A stretch of DNA of 64,000 nt from Solen grandis (lineage: Eukaryota; Mollusca; Bivalvia; Adapedonta; Solenidae). Location of the stretch: the NCBI GenBank assembly GCA_021229015.1, contig CM037782.1, forward strand, positions 58,959,518 through 59,023,517, in the 5' to 3' direction. The notes beneath the pieces were generated by a model. That model did not search any database. It saw only the letters and a program-made list of their open reading frames with translations, and had not been told where the DNA came from. Of this stretch, positions 10,311 through 21,475 are shown one piece after another. Numbering within the stretch: the stretch's first letter is position 1; each line of letters starts with the position of its first letter. The position numbers and the translations under genes were made by a program.

Positions 10311-11247
10311 CTATCAAAGATAACTATCAAAGATACCTATCAAAGATACCTATCAAAGATACCTATCAAAGATAACTATCAAAGATAACTATCAAAGATA
10401 CCTATCAAAGATAACTATCAAAGATAACTATCAAAGATACCTATCAAAGATAACTATCAAAGATACCTATCAAAGATACCTATCAAAGATACCTATCAAA
10501 GATACCTATCAAAGATACCTATCAAAGATACCTATCAAAGATACCTATCAAAGATACCTATCAAAGATAACTATCAAAGATAACTATCAAAGATAACTAT
10601 CAAAGATACCTATCAAAGATACCTATCAAAGATACCTATCAAAGATACCTATCAAAGATACCTATCAAAGATACCTATCAAAGATACCTATCAAAGATAC
10701 CTATCAAAGATACCTATCAAAGATACCTATCAAAGATACCTATCAAAGATACCTATCAAAGATACCCCTATCAAAGATACCTATCAAAGATACCTATCAA
10801 AGATAACTATCAAAGATAACTATCAAAGATACCTATCAAAGATACCTATCAAAGATAACTATCAAAGATAACTATCAAAGATACCTATCAAAGATACCTA
10901 TCAAAGATACCTATCAAAGATACCTATCAAAGATAACTATCAAAGATAACTATCAAAGATACCTATCAAAGATACCTATCAAAGATACCTATCAAAGATA
11001 CCTATCAAAGATACCTATCAAAGATACCTATCAAAGATACCTATCAAAGATAACTATCAAAGATAACTATCAAAGATACCTATCAAAGATAACTATCAAA
11101 GATAACTATCAAAGATACCTATCAAAGATACCTATCAAAGATACCTATCAAAGATACCTATCAAAGATACCTATCAAAGATACCTATCAAAGATACCTAT
11201 CAAAGATAACTATCAAAGATACCTATCAAAGATACCTATCAAAGATA
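10311..11247. repeat. 13-bp tandem array, 72 units of CTATCAAAGATA[A/C]
   Basis: The period is 13 bases: first unit at 10311, second at 10324, third at 10337, last starting at 11236. The spacing fits exactly 72 units with one 2-base insertion (extra CC) near 10766. The only common variation is the thirteenth base, A or C. A-type units tend to occur in adjacent pairs or triples, a sign of duplication of blocks larger than one unit. Each unit holds TATC-AAA-GATA, an inverted pair of GATA cores, and ATCAAAG, a TCF/LEF-like core. No coding potential. Confidence 0.97.
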
Positions 11248-11780
11248 AATTCATAGGAGAAGATAGCCTTTTCAGAGTCGGAACTACATTTTCAAATTAA
11301 AATATTTATATCTTACAAATTTGAACCTCAAAAATATTTTAATCATTATAAATGTGGGAAAAAACGACACAAAAGTATGGCATGATCGTTTGATGTTCCA
11401 TCAGCAGACAATTTTTGTGATAGCATTCTAGTAACAGGTAATTACATATTGTGTTGGTAGTGTGTTAACCCAAAGGGATAAAACGTTTGACACACAGTCA
11501 TTGACCGAACAATACTTGCATACTTCGAAATATAAGTTGAGCATTCTTACTGACTCGAGAGTCGGCATTGAAGCAATGCTTCGGGCAATAGTTACATGCA
11601 ATTTACTATCAAGCTTATACAATGTATCTTAGCGATCAGTTATTGGATAGACTTGAAACTTCATAACGGTGATCAGGGGCAACAAGTCATCAAGTTAGAT
11701 AACTCTTAGTAAAATTTATTACAAAATATGGCCCCTTTTGAACTTCTTTATCCCCCACCTTGTAAGCTAGTGAACATAAT

Positions 11781-11981
11781 TCAGTTAGGGTCTTGACATA
11801 CGACTTGTGCATTTATGCCATTTTGCAACGTTGTCAAGGTTTTCGTACCACCTAACATTTTCACTAAACTTAGAGGTATTGCTTTAAAATTCAAATGTTT
11901 ATTGTCCTTGCTTACCTTTAGAATTACAGATTCTTGCCTACTCAACAACTTTTCTAACTGGTCACCTGATAATTTCATCAA
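11781..11981 (-). CDS. Possible short protein or isolated exon, weakly supported
   Basis: A 66-codon frame starting MMKLSGDQLEKLLSRQESVI has a more protein-like composition than other short frames in the region (few Phe/Ile/Tyr runs, balanced Lys/Glu/Leu). A strong donor, AAAG|GTAAGC at 11915/11916, lies inside it, so a shorter exon ending there is also possible. I recognise no domain, there is no neighbouring exon to join, and a chance frame or transposon relic is just as likely. Confidence 0.15.
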   Translation of the reverse strand: MMKLSGDQLEKLLSRQESVILKVSKDNKHLNFKAIPLSLVKMLGGTKTLTTLQNGINAQVVCQDPN

Positions 11982-12178
11982 AATATCACAAGGAAAATAA
12001 TTGTATGAAAATCTAATGTATTTAAATTAAAGAACTGTTTATTACAAAATAGAAATCATAGGTTTAATTCACGATGTTTTTGTTGGCAAAATCCATGTAT
12101 ACCTCAATGTTATGTTCATGGTAACTCAATTGTGATGGTTTACCATCAATTAAAAAAAAATTTATTCATGAAGTATTA

Positions 12179-12409
12179 CTTCTCATAGAGGACACCATGA
12201 AAAGACCTATGCGAACAGCATAAAACCAGATCAGCCTGCGAGTAACTCGCAGGCTGATCAGGTTTTATGCTGTTCGCTGCTCCTCAGTGGTCTGGAAATG
12301 AGGATTTTGTAATTAAATTTGGTAAGGTTCAACTGGTTTTCTGCAGATCAGGCTTTATGTGATACCTATTGAGTGCGTCAAAATGAGTCTATATGAGGGA
12401 AAGGGTTAA
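12179..12409. mobile_element. TTAA-bounded palindromic MITE, copy 2 (inverted)
   Basis: The same family as 5088-5329 in the opposite orientation. It ends TATGAGGGAAAGGGTTAA at 12409. The other end begins TCTCATAGAGGACACCATGA and has lost its TTAACCCTTT tip. The internal hairpin (about 12210-12280) is nearly perfect: GCGAACAGCATAAAACCAG, a stem reading GCCTGCGAGT/ACTCGCAGGC, then the complement. It is better paired than in copy 1, suggesting a younger or less decayed core. Confidence 0.75.
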
Positions 12410-13542
12410 ACACGTCGAGAGCTCTGTACGACAGGCGACTCGTATATCACTATATATAATACATATAGTGACATGACTCAACTTTCGTGACCCTTGTGCT
12501 GTATTTCGGACAGTTCTAATTTTCTTTTATTTCGCATTTCATTAACTAACAACAAACTTTTCCCCAGCATATTATAAGTCCCAACTATCAAATACGGTTA
12601 AATTATGGTAGAAAGCATGGATGCACTCACGTCTAAATTTATATTTCTCTTTAATCTCCAGCCATAAGTACTAACCACAAACATATACATTGCATATTTA
12701 AGTATTATCCATGCATAATGAAAACAAACAATAAAAAATACGTGTTAATGGGTATGGAATCAGTATATTTGTCGTCTGCGTGAAAACGCAGTCAGGAAGC
12801 CCTGTATATATCTAGTACAAAAGATATCCAAATGACTACAATACGGTTGCTGTGACATTGAACTAAAGCCAGTAGTCAACAAATCAATTGATAAACGTTG
12901 AAGATCTGGGGGAAGATGAATTATGTAGCGATGTGTTATTGTTCTGGATTTCTAATGCATTCCTCCAATAAATAGGCTCAGATTACTGTCAACTGCTTTC
13001 AAACTGAAAGTTGTGAGTTCGATTTTTTTTTTTATTTCTGTATCACTCGGATTACATAAAGAAAGGAAAACGTGTTCGGATTTGTTTTACACTGTAATTA
13101 TTTAATAATTTGTATTGGTAATTATGTATTTTAAGGTCATGTACCAAGGTAATATGACATTAGAATTTAGGTACTTGTTTCATTTATTGAATATTCAATT
13201 TAATTCATAATATTTACATTTTTATACAACAATGAAATTCTGAAAAGCAATTCCCATGATTATGTTTACAATATGATACAGACAGTATGCTTTAAAAGAT
13301 TTAATATGTGTACATACATTGTAATGAAAAAAATGTTTGAGCTATGCCTTCGTAAAAAAAGAAAGATATAACAAATGTGTGTCTCTTCTTAGTCCCGTAT
13401 CTGTGTAAAATATAGAATTGTTTGGCCAAATTTTGGTGAATAATTTACACATTTCATAATAAAAAGTATGTTGTACTTTAAACATTTTTTTGGCGCCAGA
13501 GTGGACACAGCGGTAAAAAAAAAGGTTTGTAAAAAACATATG
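12410..13542. other. Intergenic, nothing recognised
   Basis: AT-rich sequence without a supported gene. At about 12960-13035 there is a faint tRNA-like pattern (GGCTCAG..., GAGTTCGATT before a T run) that could be a decayed SINE; it is too weak to annotate. Confidence 0.4.
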
Positions 13543-13556
13543 CCCCCCCCCCCCCC
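13543..13556. repeat. Poly-C run flanked by CATATG
   Basis: Fourteen C bases sit between two CATATG hexamers. Simple repeat; the length may be unreliable in the assembly. Confidence 0.85.
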
Positions 13557-13689
13557 ATATGTCATAATATTTATTTAGTTATATTACTTGTATGATGTGT
13601 GACCTCATGACGTGGGCATGTCACCAATTGATCCAGAACTTATCTTGGTGAAAGTAAACATAACTGCAAGTTTATTTGAAAACCCTGCG

Positions 13690-14690
13690 ATCCACGTCTA
13701 AGTGACAGCCTAGATAAGCACCCTGTGCGACCTTGACCTTAGAGTTGCGCACGTAACTCTTGCACGTGAACTTAGTCTCACTGAGGTTAAAAAATGAAAA
13801 TCCTGCGATCCATGTCTTTGTTAAAACCAGACAAGCAAACCCAACCGTTTAAATGCGGTTATAATAACTGCCAAGTTATTTGAAAATCCTGCGATCCATG
13901 TCTATTTAATTACAGCCCGGACTAGCAAATCCAGCTTCATGGCCTTTGACTTCTAAGTATGACCTTGACCTTTGAGTTTTTGTGCGCGACACACCATCTC
14001 ACTAAGTTTGACATTTGTTTCAAGTTGTTTAAAAATTCCTTAATCCATGGGAAGTAACACCCCAGAAAAACAAAAAATGAACACATTTTTACCTTACAAT
14101 TCCAGTATGACCTTGACCTTTAAGCTACGATTCTGATTCTTGTGCACTACAAACTGTCTCACTTGGCTTGACATTTGTTTCAAGTTTTTGAGAATCCCTC
14201 CATCAATAGCAAAGTAAAAGCCCAGACAAGCAAAAATTTACCTTTGACTTCAAAGTATGACCGTGAACTTTGAGCTACAATTCTGGTTCTTGTGCGCTAC
14301 ACACCGTCTTACTTAGCTTGAAATTTGTGTCAGGTTATTTGAGAACATCTCCATCAATGGCCAAGTAACAGCCCAGACAAGCAAAAATAAATTCGTTTTT
14401 GACCTCAAAGTATGACATGACCTTTGAGTTATGATTCTGATTCTTATGCGCGACAAACTGTCACACTTAGCTTGACATTTGTGTCAAGTTATTTGAGAAT
14501 CCCACCATCCATAGCAAAGAAAGCCCGGACAAGAAAAAAAACTCGTTTTTGACCTTTCGACCTCAAGTTTTGACCTTGACCTTTGAGCTACGAATCTGGA
14601 TCTGCTTGATATTTGTATTAAGTTATTTGAGAATCCCTCCATCCACGGCGAAGTTACAGCCCGGGCAAGATTAAATCCAGACCGATGTTT
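13690..14690. repeat. Diverged ~150-bp tandem array with TGACCTTGACCT motifs
   Basis: About seven units repeat the order TGACCTTGACCTTTGAGCTA, GATTCTGATTCTTGTGCGC, CACTTAGCTTGACATTTGTG, TTGAGAATCCCTCCATC and AGTAACAGCCCAGACAAGCA. Spacing is near 150-160 bp, with substitutions and small indels in every unit. Perfect TGACCTTGACCT sites are at 13960-13971, 14108-14119 and 14571-14582; others are mutated. Period and divergence indicate an old satellite-like or transposon-internal array. The minus-strand frame at 14484-14738 is a chance frame in it. Confidence 0.8.
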
Positions 14691-14879
14691 TAACGCAGTA
14701 ACGCAACCACATACAACAACGAACCGCCATTGTGACAAGTCGAGCTCACCGCAAGCAGGCTCGACAAAAAAAAAGGTTTCCTATTACTTATAAGCAACAG
14801 TTGTGCAATATTTGATACAAAAGCGATACTTGGAGTTATCAATTGGACAATGTTTCCTCAACACAATGTCAACGAGTAT

Positions 14880-15330
14880 TTAATTTATGACCTTGACCTT
14901 TTAGGTACAGACCCTAAAATCAGTAGGGTTCTACTACTAGTCATAAGTAAGTATTGAATAATTTTGAAACCTAGGAGTCAATTGGATTTTGAGTAATCAG
15001 TCGGACAATTCTTAATATACATAGTGTTTGTGAGAACTTATTACCGCATAACCTTGACCTTAGAGGAAATACTCCCAATATCAATATTGATCTTCTACTA
15101 TTCATAAGCAACAATCATACCAAGTCTGAGATCTCAGGGTCAAGTAGAACTTAACTTATCACTCGGATAAACTTTGAAATAAATTAGTTAACATGTGACC
15201 TTGTGACCTTGACCTTTGAGGTATTAACACCAAAATTAAAGGTATCTCCTACTAGTCATAAGCAACAACCATATTAAGATTGAGACTTAAGGGTCAAATA
15301 GAACTTAAGTCATCACTCGGACAAGGTTTG
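14880..15330. repeat. Second diverged ~160-bp array, related motif
   Basis: About three units repeat TGACCTTGACCTTTTAGGTA-like sequence, then TACTAGTCATAAGCAACAA, then an AGGGTCAA...CACTCGGACAA block. Perfect TGACCTTGACCT sites are at 14888-14899 and 15204-15215. It shares the GACCTTGACCTT box with the preceding array, but the rest of the unit differs. It ends in a poly-G run (15389-15408). Confidence 0.72.
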
Positions 15331-15388
15331 GTCTACCGACAGACCGACCGACCGACATGTGTAAAGCAATATGCCCTCTCTTCTTCGA

Positions 15389-15408
15389 GGGGGGGGGGGG
15401 GGGGGGGG
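15389..15408. repeat. Poly-G run
   Basis: Twenty consecutive G bases, with possible quadruplex character; also a likely sequencing weak point. Confidence 0.9.
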
Positions 15409-15651
15409 CAGAAATATCGTAGCTTAAGTTACAGCTGGTAAAAAAAATAAATAAATAAAAATACCGTCGTTTGTCTAATTTATTATACTTTTGGTTTATA
15501 AAATTGTTTTCTTGTGATTCTAAACATAACGCATAGTTTGTCTCCTTTGCATTTTAAACAGATAAAGTCATAATTGCATTTGAACATTTTGATGGAGAAA
15601 TATGGAGAAAAAATACTACGCTTTTGTACTGAGCACTAAGCACTGGGGAAA

Positions 15652-15831
15652 TACAGTCAAACCTGTCTTAAGCGGTCGTCAAGGGAACAAGAGAAAGTGA
15701 CTGATTAACAGAGGTGGTCGCTAAATGAAGGTAAACCTAAAACAAAATGCTGAATTGATGATATAAAAACTGACCGATGGATTCGGGTTGACCGCTTAAT
15801 ACATGTGACCGCTAATACAGGTTCAACTGTA
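15652..15831. mobile_element. TA-flanked MITE with TACAGT inverted repeats
   Basis: A 180-bp element begins TACAGTCAAACCTGTCTTAA and ends with the complement of TACAGTTGAACCTGTATTAG. The terminal inverted repeats are about 25 bp with a few mismatches, and TA at both edges fits the TA target of Tc1/mariner-type elements. Internal GCGGTCG boxes also pair. There is no coding capacity. Related ends occur at 9077, 25535-25683 and 37044. Confidence 0.72.
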
Positions 15832-16204
15832 TACCAGTGCCAATTTTAATGCACCCGCCGGTTAAAAATGTCATCATCATTTTTAGTATCATCCACTTCA
15901 TCATTAACTCTTCTCCATCGTTTAAATGTGCATACCCAGTCTGATCAGATCGGCCCACGATCTAAGACTGGTCCTCGATTTGAGTCATGCATATATGCTA
16001 AAGTGTAATCAAATACTGTATCTGTATAATAGACATTTTTGATAAACGCGTCTTTGGTCGTTTGCTGAATATATAAATTCACTCTTATGAAATGGAATGT
16101 TCGGATAATAAAAAATGGATTATCTCTGTTTCTCCACAATAGGATTTTGAATTCACCTCGAATTAGGGACGGATTATCTCCCCTCTTATATAAACCCTCG
16201 GATA

Positions 16205-16650
16205 TAACCCTCGCAAAAACGCCCCTTGGCATACACCCCCACCGAAATACGCCCCACAGAAAAACGCCCATCGGCAATACGCCCATCGGGAATACGCCCC
16301 TCAGAAATACTACCTTGGGAATACGCCCATCAGAAATACACCCCTCTGAAATATGCCCCTCGGCATACGCCCCTCGAGTATACGCCCCTCGACATACGCT
16401 CATCAGAAATACACCCCTCGGCAATACGCTCCTCGGGAATACGTCCCTCGGACAACACCCCTCTGCAATACGCTCTTCGGGAATACGCCCTCGGAATACA
16501 CCCCTCGGCAATACGCTCCTCGGGAATACGTCCTCGGAAATACACCCCTCGGCAATACGCTCCTCGGGTGTACGTCCCTCGGAATCCCCCCGCGGCAATA
16601 CGCTCCTCGGCAATACGTCCCTCGGAAATCCACCCCTCGGTTTTTCGCCC
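16205..16650. repeat. GC-rich 15-bp tandem array, about 30 degenerate units
   Basis: Units resemble AATACGCCCCTCGGA, with C/T and G/A/C variants. The period is 15, divisible by three, and units lack stops in most frames, so several long frames stay open on both strands, up to 222 codons on the minus strand. Their translations are only pentapeptide repeats (for example PRSVLPRGVF on minus and GNTLLGNTSL on plus). The array is strikingly GC- and CpG-rich against an AT-rich background. I treat it as a minisatellite rather than a gene. Confidence 0.88.
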
Positions 16651-16699
16651 CATTGAATATTGACAATCGGGACAGGTTTATAGCAGGTTTTTACAATTT

Positions 16700-18436
16700 A
16701 TTTATGTATAGCATGATTCTTTTACTTGTTACCATATTTTTAAAGAAAAGTAGCCACATTGGTATATGAAGGCTGAAACAATTATTTTTTTTTGAAATTC
16801 ATTTAGAAAAAAAAAAAAGAAGAAAGGGTACACGTTATTTCATAATATATTTAGATAGTTGAATTAACTAAGACAGATATGTGTTTATTACGTTATGAGC
16901 TTAAAAAATACGTTGTTTTGCCATGAGACACGTTTGAAAAACAAGTGTTTGAGACCAAATGGCAAGATTTCTTAGCAAAATGAATTACTGGCGAATATAT
17001 TATACGAAGAAAGAGAAGACGATGAAGATTTCAAAGATGGACTTATTGACTCTTTTGCTCCAGATCGGAAAAAAGGTGTATGAAATCAATTTGTGTAATA
17101 GATTTCACCCACTTAACTCGAGATCTCGAGATATATATATATTTAAGTATAAGTTTTTGAATACAATTTCTGCTAGTAGAGTAAACAAAGGGGCCGAAAA
17201 GGTTCAAAGAGTAAACAAAACCTCATTTACTTTCAAAATGTATAACACGGTATTGATGTGGGTATTACTAGATTTTACAATAGAAGGCATTAAACATCGA
17301 CACACGAGCTCTACCTTGTCATCTTATCGATCCTGGAATCGATCAGATGAGCTGCTGTAACAGTCACATACCGGGACCCCAATGTCAAGTCTCTGATTAG
17401 TCCTAACACTGCTAATGCCGTTGTACATAGCTCATAAAACACATGCGCTGGGCTGCATTTGTGTCAGCGACGGCGCTTTGACAGTGTCATTTATGAATGA
17501 CTTAAAATGTGCAAGGAGAGGCAATGTCGTCGAAGAACATTATCAATTAATAAAGCCGCCTTTGATGTCTCATTTCTTCAAACTTGGAATAGTTTTAGAG
17601 CAAGTATTCAAACGATGCCCCGTCTGGAAAGTTTTCGCAAAAAAGAAAGTGCATGCTTAATTGCCACTTCAAAAGAACATTGATTGTGTCGCTACGAATC
17701 TATCATACTAGCTTCTTTGAGGATACCTCTTATGTAAACTAAAAATCTTTGTGGTTTATATTTCTTACTTCAATTTTACGAAAAACAAAAATATGAACTC
17801 TAAATCATTAAAGGCATGGTTTTCACTGTGGAGACTGCTCCACGATGAGATATGAATATTTCTTTATGAAACAAAAGGTTTAGCCCGACGATTATTCGGA
17901 CTTAATTTAGTTTATTTTATGACTTTGAGTAGTTTACTGCGATATAAATACAATGTATATCACAATTGATTATCTCACAATGAATATTATAAAATTATAT
18001 TAAAATAAATAATTAATTTCACTCTTTTATAATATTTCGGCACTAATTTGCCTTTCTTAAGAAAAACTTCTCTCTGGAAAACTAACACACTCTTTCCAAC
18101 ATGAACTAAAACGAAAATCTGTTCGTTCTTTGTAGAAGATGCAATACTTTATTTCCCCTTGAGAACTTCACCACTCGTGATTATATAATTTTCCAAAATC
18201 ATTCGATGAAAAAAATACATCTTTCACAAAAACGAATAAATGTGCCTATGCATACTGTCAAATAATCAGTTTTCGCTTTAAATAATTTCGTATATACATT
18301 CTGTAGAACATGTATCGTGGACGGTCATATCAGTGAAAATCTATGAACATTCAATTGCATACGGGTACATCAGAACCTGGGCAAATACCTATTCAACAGA
18401 GGCATGAAACGGGCTGAATTTTATTTTAATCGTGAC
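16700..18436. other. No gene recognised
   Basis: AT-rich sequence. Plus-strand frames at 16959-17360 and 17415-17660 are the longest here, but their translations show no domain, and no splice-consistent partner was found. Confidence 0.45.
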
Positions 18437-18490
18437 GAAAAAAAAAAAAAAAAAAAAAAAAAATAATAATAATAATAAAAAAAAAAAAAA
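18437..18490 (+). repeat. Poly-A tract with AAT triplets
   Basis: Long A runs separated by (AAT)n; could be the tail of a decayed retroposon, but no body was recognised upstream. A second A run is at 18773-18798. Confidence 0.85.
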
Positions 18491-18772
18491 CGAGGTTAAT
18501 GGGACTTGAACGAGATCTCGCTGAGACGCTTAACATCTTACAGACGCTTGTAGACGCTTAACAGACATACACTTTACAGTATCACTAATAAAAGAGGGTT
18601 TGCATACATGCTGATCCCTATGAAATATTTTTATTTGCTGACACGCGGATTCAGGATTTTTACATTTGTAATTCAGAAAGGCTACGGTTTGTTTCTTTGT
18701 TTGAAACGTCCATGTCATGGGATAGTCTTTAAAATTTAAAAAAAATGATAATAATATAGTAATACAAAAAAC

Positions 18773-18798
18773 AAAAAAAAAAAAAAAAAAAAAAAAAA
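18773..18798 (+). repeat. Poly-A tract
   Basis: About 26 A bases followed by (AAAT)-like sequence; no associated element recognised. Confidence 0.85.
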
Positions 18799-19683
18799 GA
18801 TAAATAAATAAAATTAAATTAAAAAGACATGGTTTGGTACATGTATTTAATAGAATGTTATAAAACCAATGTGAATTTTATCGGCATAACTGCCTAATTG
18901 TGCGATATGAACATCAAGATTTTCAGTAATACATATATGTGTATATTATTGGATTTGCTTCTTTCCCCCTACTTCTTGGTCTCAGTAAAACACAAATAGA
19001 ATCAGGTCACCAAAAGTCGGTCTGTACTTTATTAGAACATTTACGATAGGGACTGGACTTCAGGGAATCAAAGACTTGTATTTATGTTCATTCTAATTGC
19101 CCCTGCACGCCCTTATATGATCAATCAAAGAACTTTCCTAGACGGGAGTGTCAGGGCAATGTCATTAAGTAGCTGTATTATAAAATACATAGACAGATGA
19201 CGCTCAACTCAGAAGGCGCTTTCTTCAAGATCGGTTCCATCAATCATGGTCGATCTAAGGAAGCTTTAGCAATCATTCGGAACCCCTCGGTCTTTTTTAC
19301 GAAGATACATTCGAGTACATTCGGATTATATCGGATCAATATCCGTCTTCATAATATGCTATTTTAAGGCGACTTATAGAGTTGTGCCGGGTGTTGGTCG
19401 TGTTTTGTAAAACTTGTTATTACACATATAGCGACATAGCCATATTTACCGGGATAGACCGGATATTTCCGAGCAATTACGATTTGTAAGAATTCCGATT
19501 ATGAATGATGTCTAACAGCATTGATTTCTCCCGTACATGTGTACCAAAAGACGATATGTGACCTTAAAGAGGTGAGCTACATTGATTAAAATGGCGAAAT
19601 AATAGATATGTGATGACGACACCATTCTGACTACGGTAATGAATAAAAAGCCTTTACTTAATAGTATTTTGGGAATGCGGCAT

Positions 19684-19818
19684 CTGTTTTATGTGTAATT
19701 AATTGATCACGTGTGAACTTTATATATAATTGTATGTGTATACTTTGACAATATACTGTATTGTGTACGTCTGAATAAAGTATCTGTTTTGTTCTGTTCC
19801 TGTTTTATGTGTAATTAA
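19684..19818 (+). mobile_element. Short insertion flanked by a 19-bp direct repeat
   Basis: CTGTTTTATGTGTAATTAA occurs perfectly at 19684-19702 and again at 19800-19818. The 97 bp between ends AATAAAGTATCTGTTTTGTT plus CTGTTC, a polyadenylation-like hexamer followed by a short (TTCTG)-like tail. The simplest reading is a 5'-truncated retroposed fragment with its target-site duplication. A plain local duplication is the alternative. Confidence 0.5.
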
Positions 19819-20689
19819 AACGTACTATTTTTTAAGTTTACATATATAGACATGTATTTAATAATTACAAGTCACTGCGGTCGAAATGGCGCATTGTATA
19901 ATGTCAGACATAAAGCATCAAGTACAAGGAATGTTCCCAATCAATTACTCGCATCTCTGATCGACACTTCATGCTTCACGAGCGCCTTTATTATACGCGT
20001 TTCCGCTTCATATAGCCAGGACAGCAGAAAAAAAATTGCCATTAATGAAACATATATAGTTATTTTTTCATATGAGGTGTTACTATGGAAATGAGAGACA
20101 AATATAAGCACACTCCTCGCACCGATTACGTCACGCTACGGTATCTTAACCACCAAGTTACTCGCGTGACGATAGGTGAACCAGTGTGGAAGTAAACATG
20201 CTCTCATTTTTTATGTTGCGTTGTTTACAACGCAACATATGAGGATCGGTCGTGGGAACCTGGATACCGGATGTCAAAATCCAACGCCCTCTAGCGTGCA
20301 AGCAATACGTGCACCTGTTTGTTCGTCCCATCGTTATACAATTGATACATATGCTTGCATGACGAGCTCTTACATGAATAAAATGCGTTCATGATTTTTA
20401 TTATTTTATTACAGAAATTGTCACGGCACATAACAAAACGATAACTCTGGATCGATGCGTTTACAAGTGGGATAAATTATAAATGAAAATACTATGAATG
20501 AAATTGTGTGACGTAATCCAGTGGCATGCTGTACAATTCTCAAAACTCTCGCATGTAATATTTCCTTAGTTACTCAAATAGGAGTTCCAAGGAGCTTCTC
20601 AAGCATCGGCCTACATGTATATTGCTCTGGTAGCAAGCTACAATTTACACTATCTTATTTCCTTATCTTGTATGAGGTCAATTGAGGAA

Positions 20690-21475
20690 TGTGAAAGTCC
20701 AGAAGCAGCAAGTCGCAGTAACATTGAGACAAGAGTAGGAATATGTAGGATTGATTTTAACAAGAGCCCGCTGGAGGGCCGCAACGCTTCACGAGAGGAG
20801 AAAGATGGTACAAAAGGAGGTCCGGTCAGCAGAGGAGGAAACAAGACAGGCGGTCGCAGTATCTATGAAGAAGCAGGGCTACTAGCTGAAATGGGAAGGG
20901 GTCCAGGCGAGGAATGTGTCGTGGAATGACATGATGAAGATGGACCAGCACAGAATCTAGGATTTCTGCTACGTTCTGTGTATGACGTACTGCCAACACC
21001 AACCAACCTCCGGGTATGGAACATCTCTGATGATCCTAACTGTAAGCTTTGCGACAAGCCAGCGAACCTTGAACATATCCTGCCATCGTGCAGGGAAGCA
21101 TTAGCGGACAGAAGATACAGATGGCGACATGACAAGATCCCGAGTGAGATTGCGGCCAGCCTGGATGCAGCACGAAAGAATAAGCTCCCAGTGTAGACAA
21201 GGCCTCCCCATTGAGGTTGGCAGTCGGGGGTTTGCTGGGCAGTCCCTATGGAGAGCTTACAGGATACTTGGTTTCACAAGGATGCTAAGAAGACGGGCAA
21301 TCGCAGGCATCCGTCATCAAGCAGAGGGGCCTCATGATGGTTATTGCAGAAGAGAAAGCAGCGATGAGCAGCTAAACCAGTCCTTGGCCAAGATTGATCA
21401 CCTTGGTTTGCACAACTCAGGAGGATGTCGTGGACCGCGCCGAAACATCCGATGAAGGAGCCATCCACCTGATGA
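20690..21475 (+). pseudogene. Broken C-terminal part of an R2-like non-LTR retrotransposon, copy 1
   Basis: The remnant is readable in three frames. From 20760 to 20885: TRARWRAATLHERRKMVQKE then an acidic helix to SMKKQGY and a stop. From about 20935 to 21196: FLLRSVYDVLPTPTNLRVW, a zinc knuckle of the form C-x2-C-x7-H-x4-C (21041-21091), and RYRWRHDK. From 21192: CRQGLPIEVGSRGFAGQSLW. The order zinc knuckle, RHD, then the region after the nuclease matches the C-terminus of R2-type elements. Compared with the copy at 43429, about 95-100 codons holding the nuclease-like core are missing at 21192. Frameshifts and stops mean it is dead. The 3' end shares GAGGATGT, CGAAACATCC and CCACCTGATGA with copy 2. 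Confidence 0.75.

Noticed and set aside
10311..11247. CRISPR-like array
   Set aside because: Units are contiguous 13-mers with no spacers, and the genome is eukaryotic.
12960..13035. Decayed tRNA-like SINE
   Set aside because: Only a GAGTTCGATT-like B box and a T run are visible; the rest is too diverged to support.
15945..16613. 222-codon minus-strand frame, the longest in the window
   Set aside because: It is the translation of a 15-bp tandem repeat; comparable frames are open on both strands, and there is no start context or splice support.
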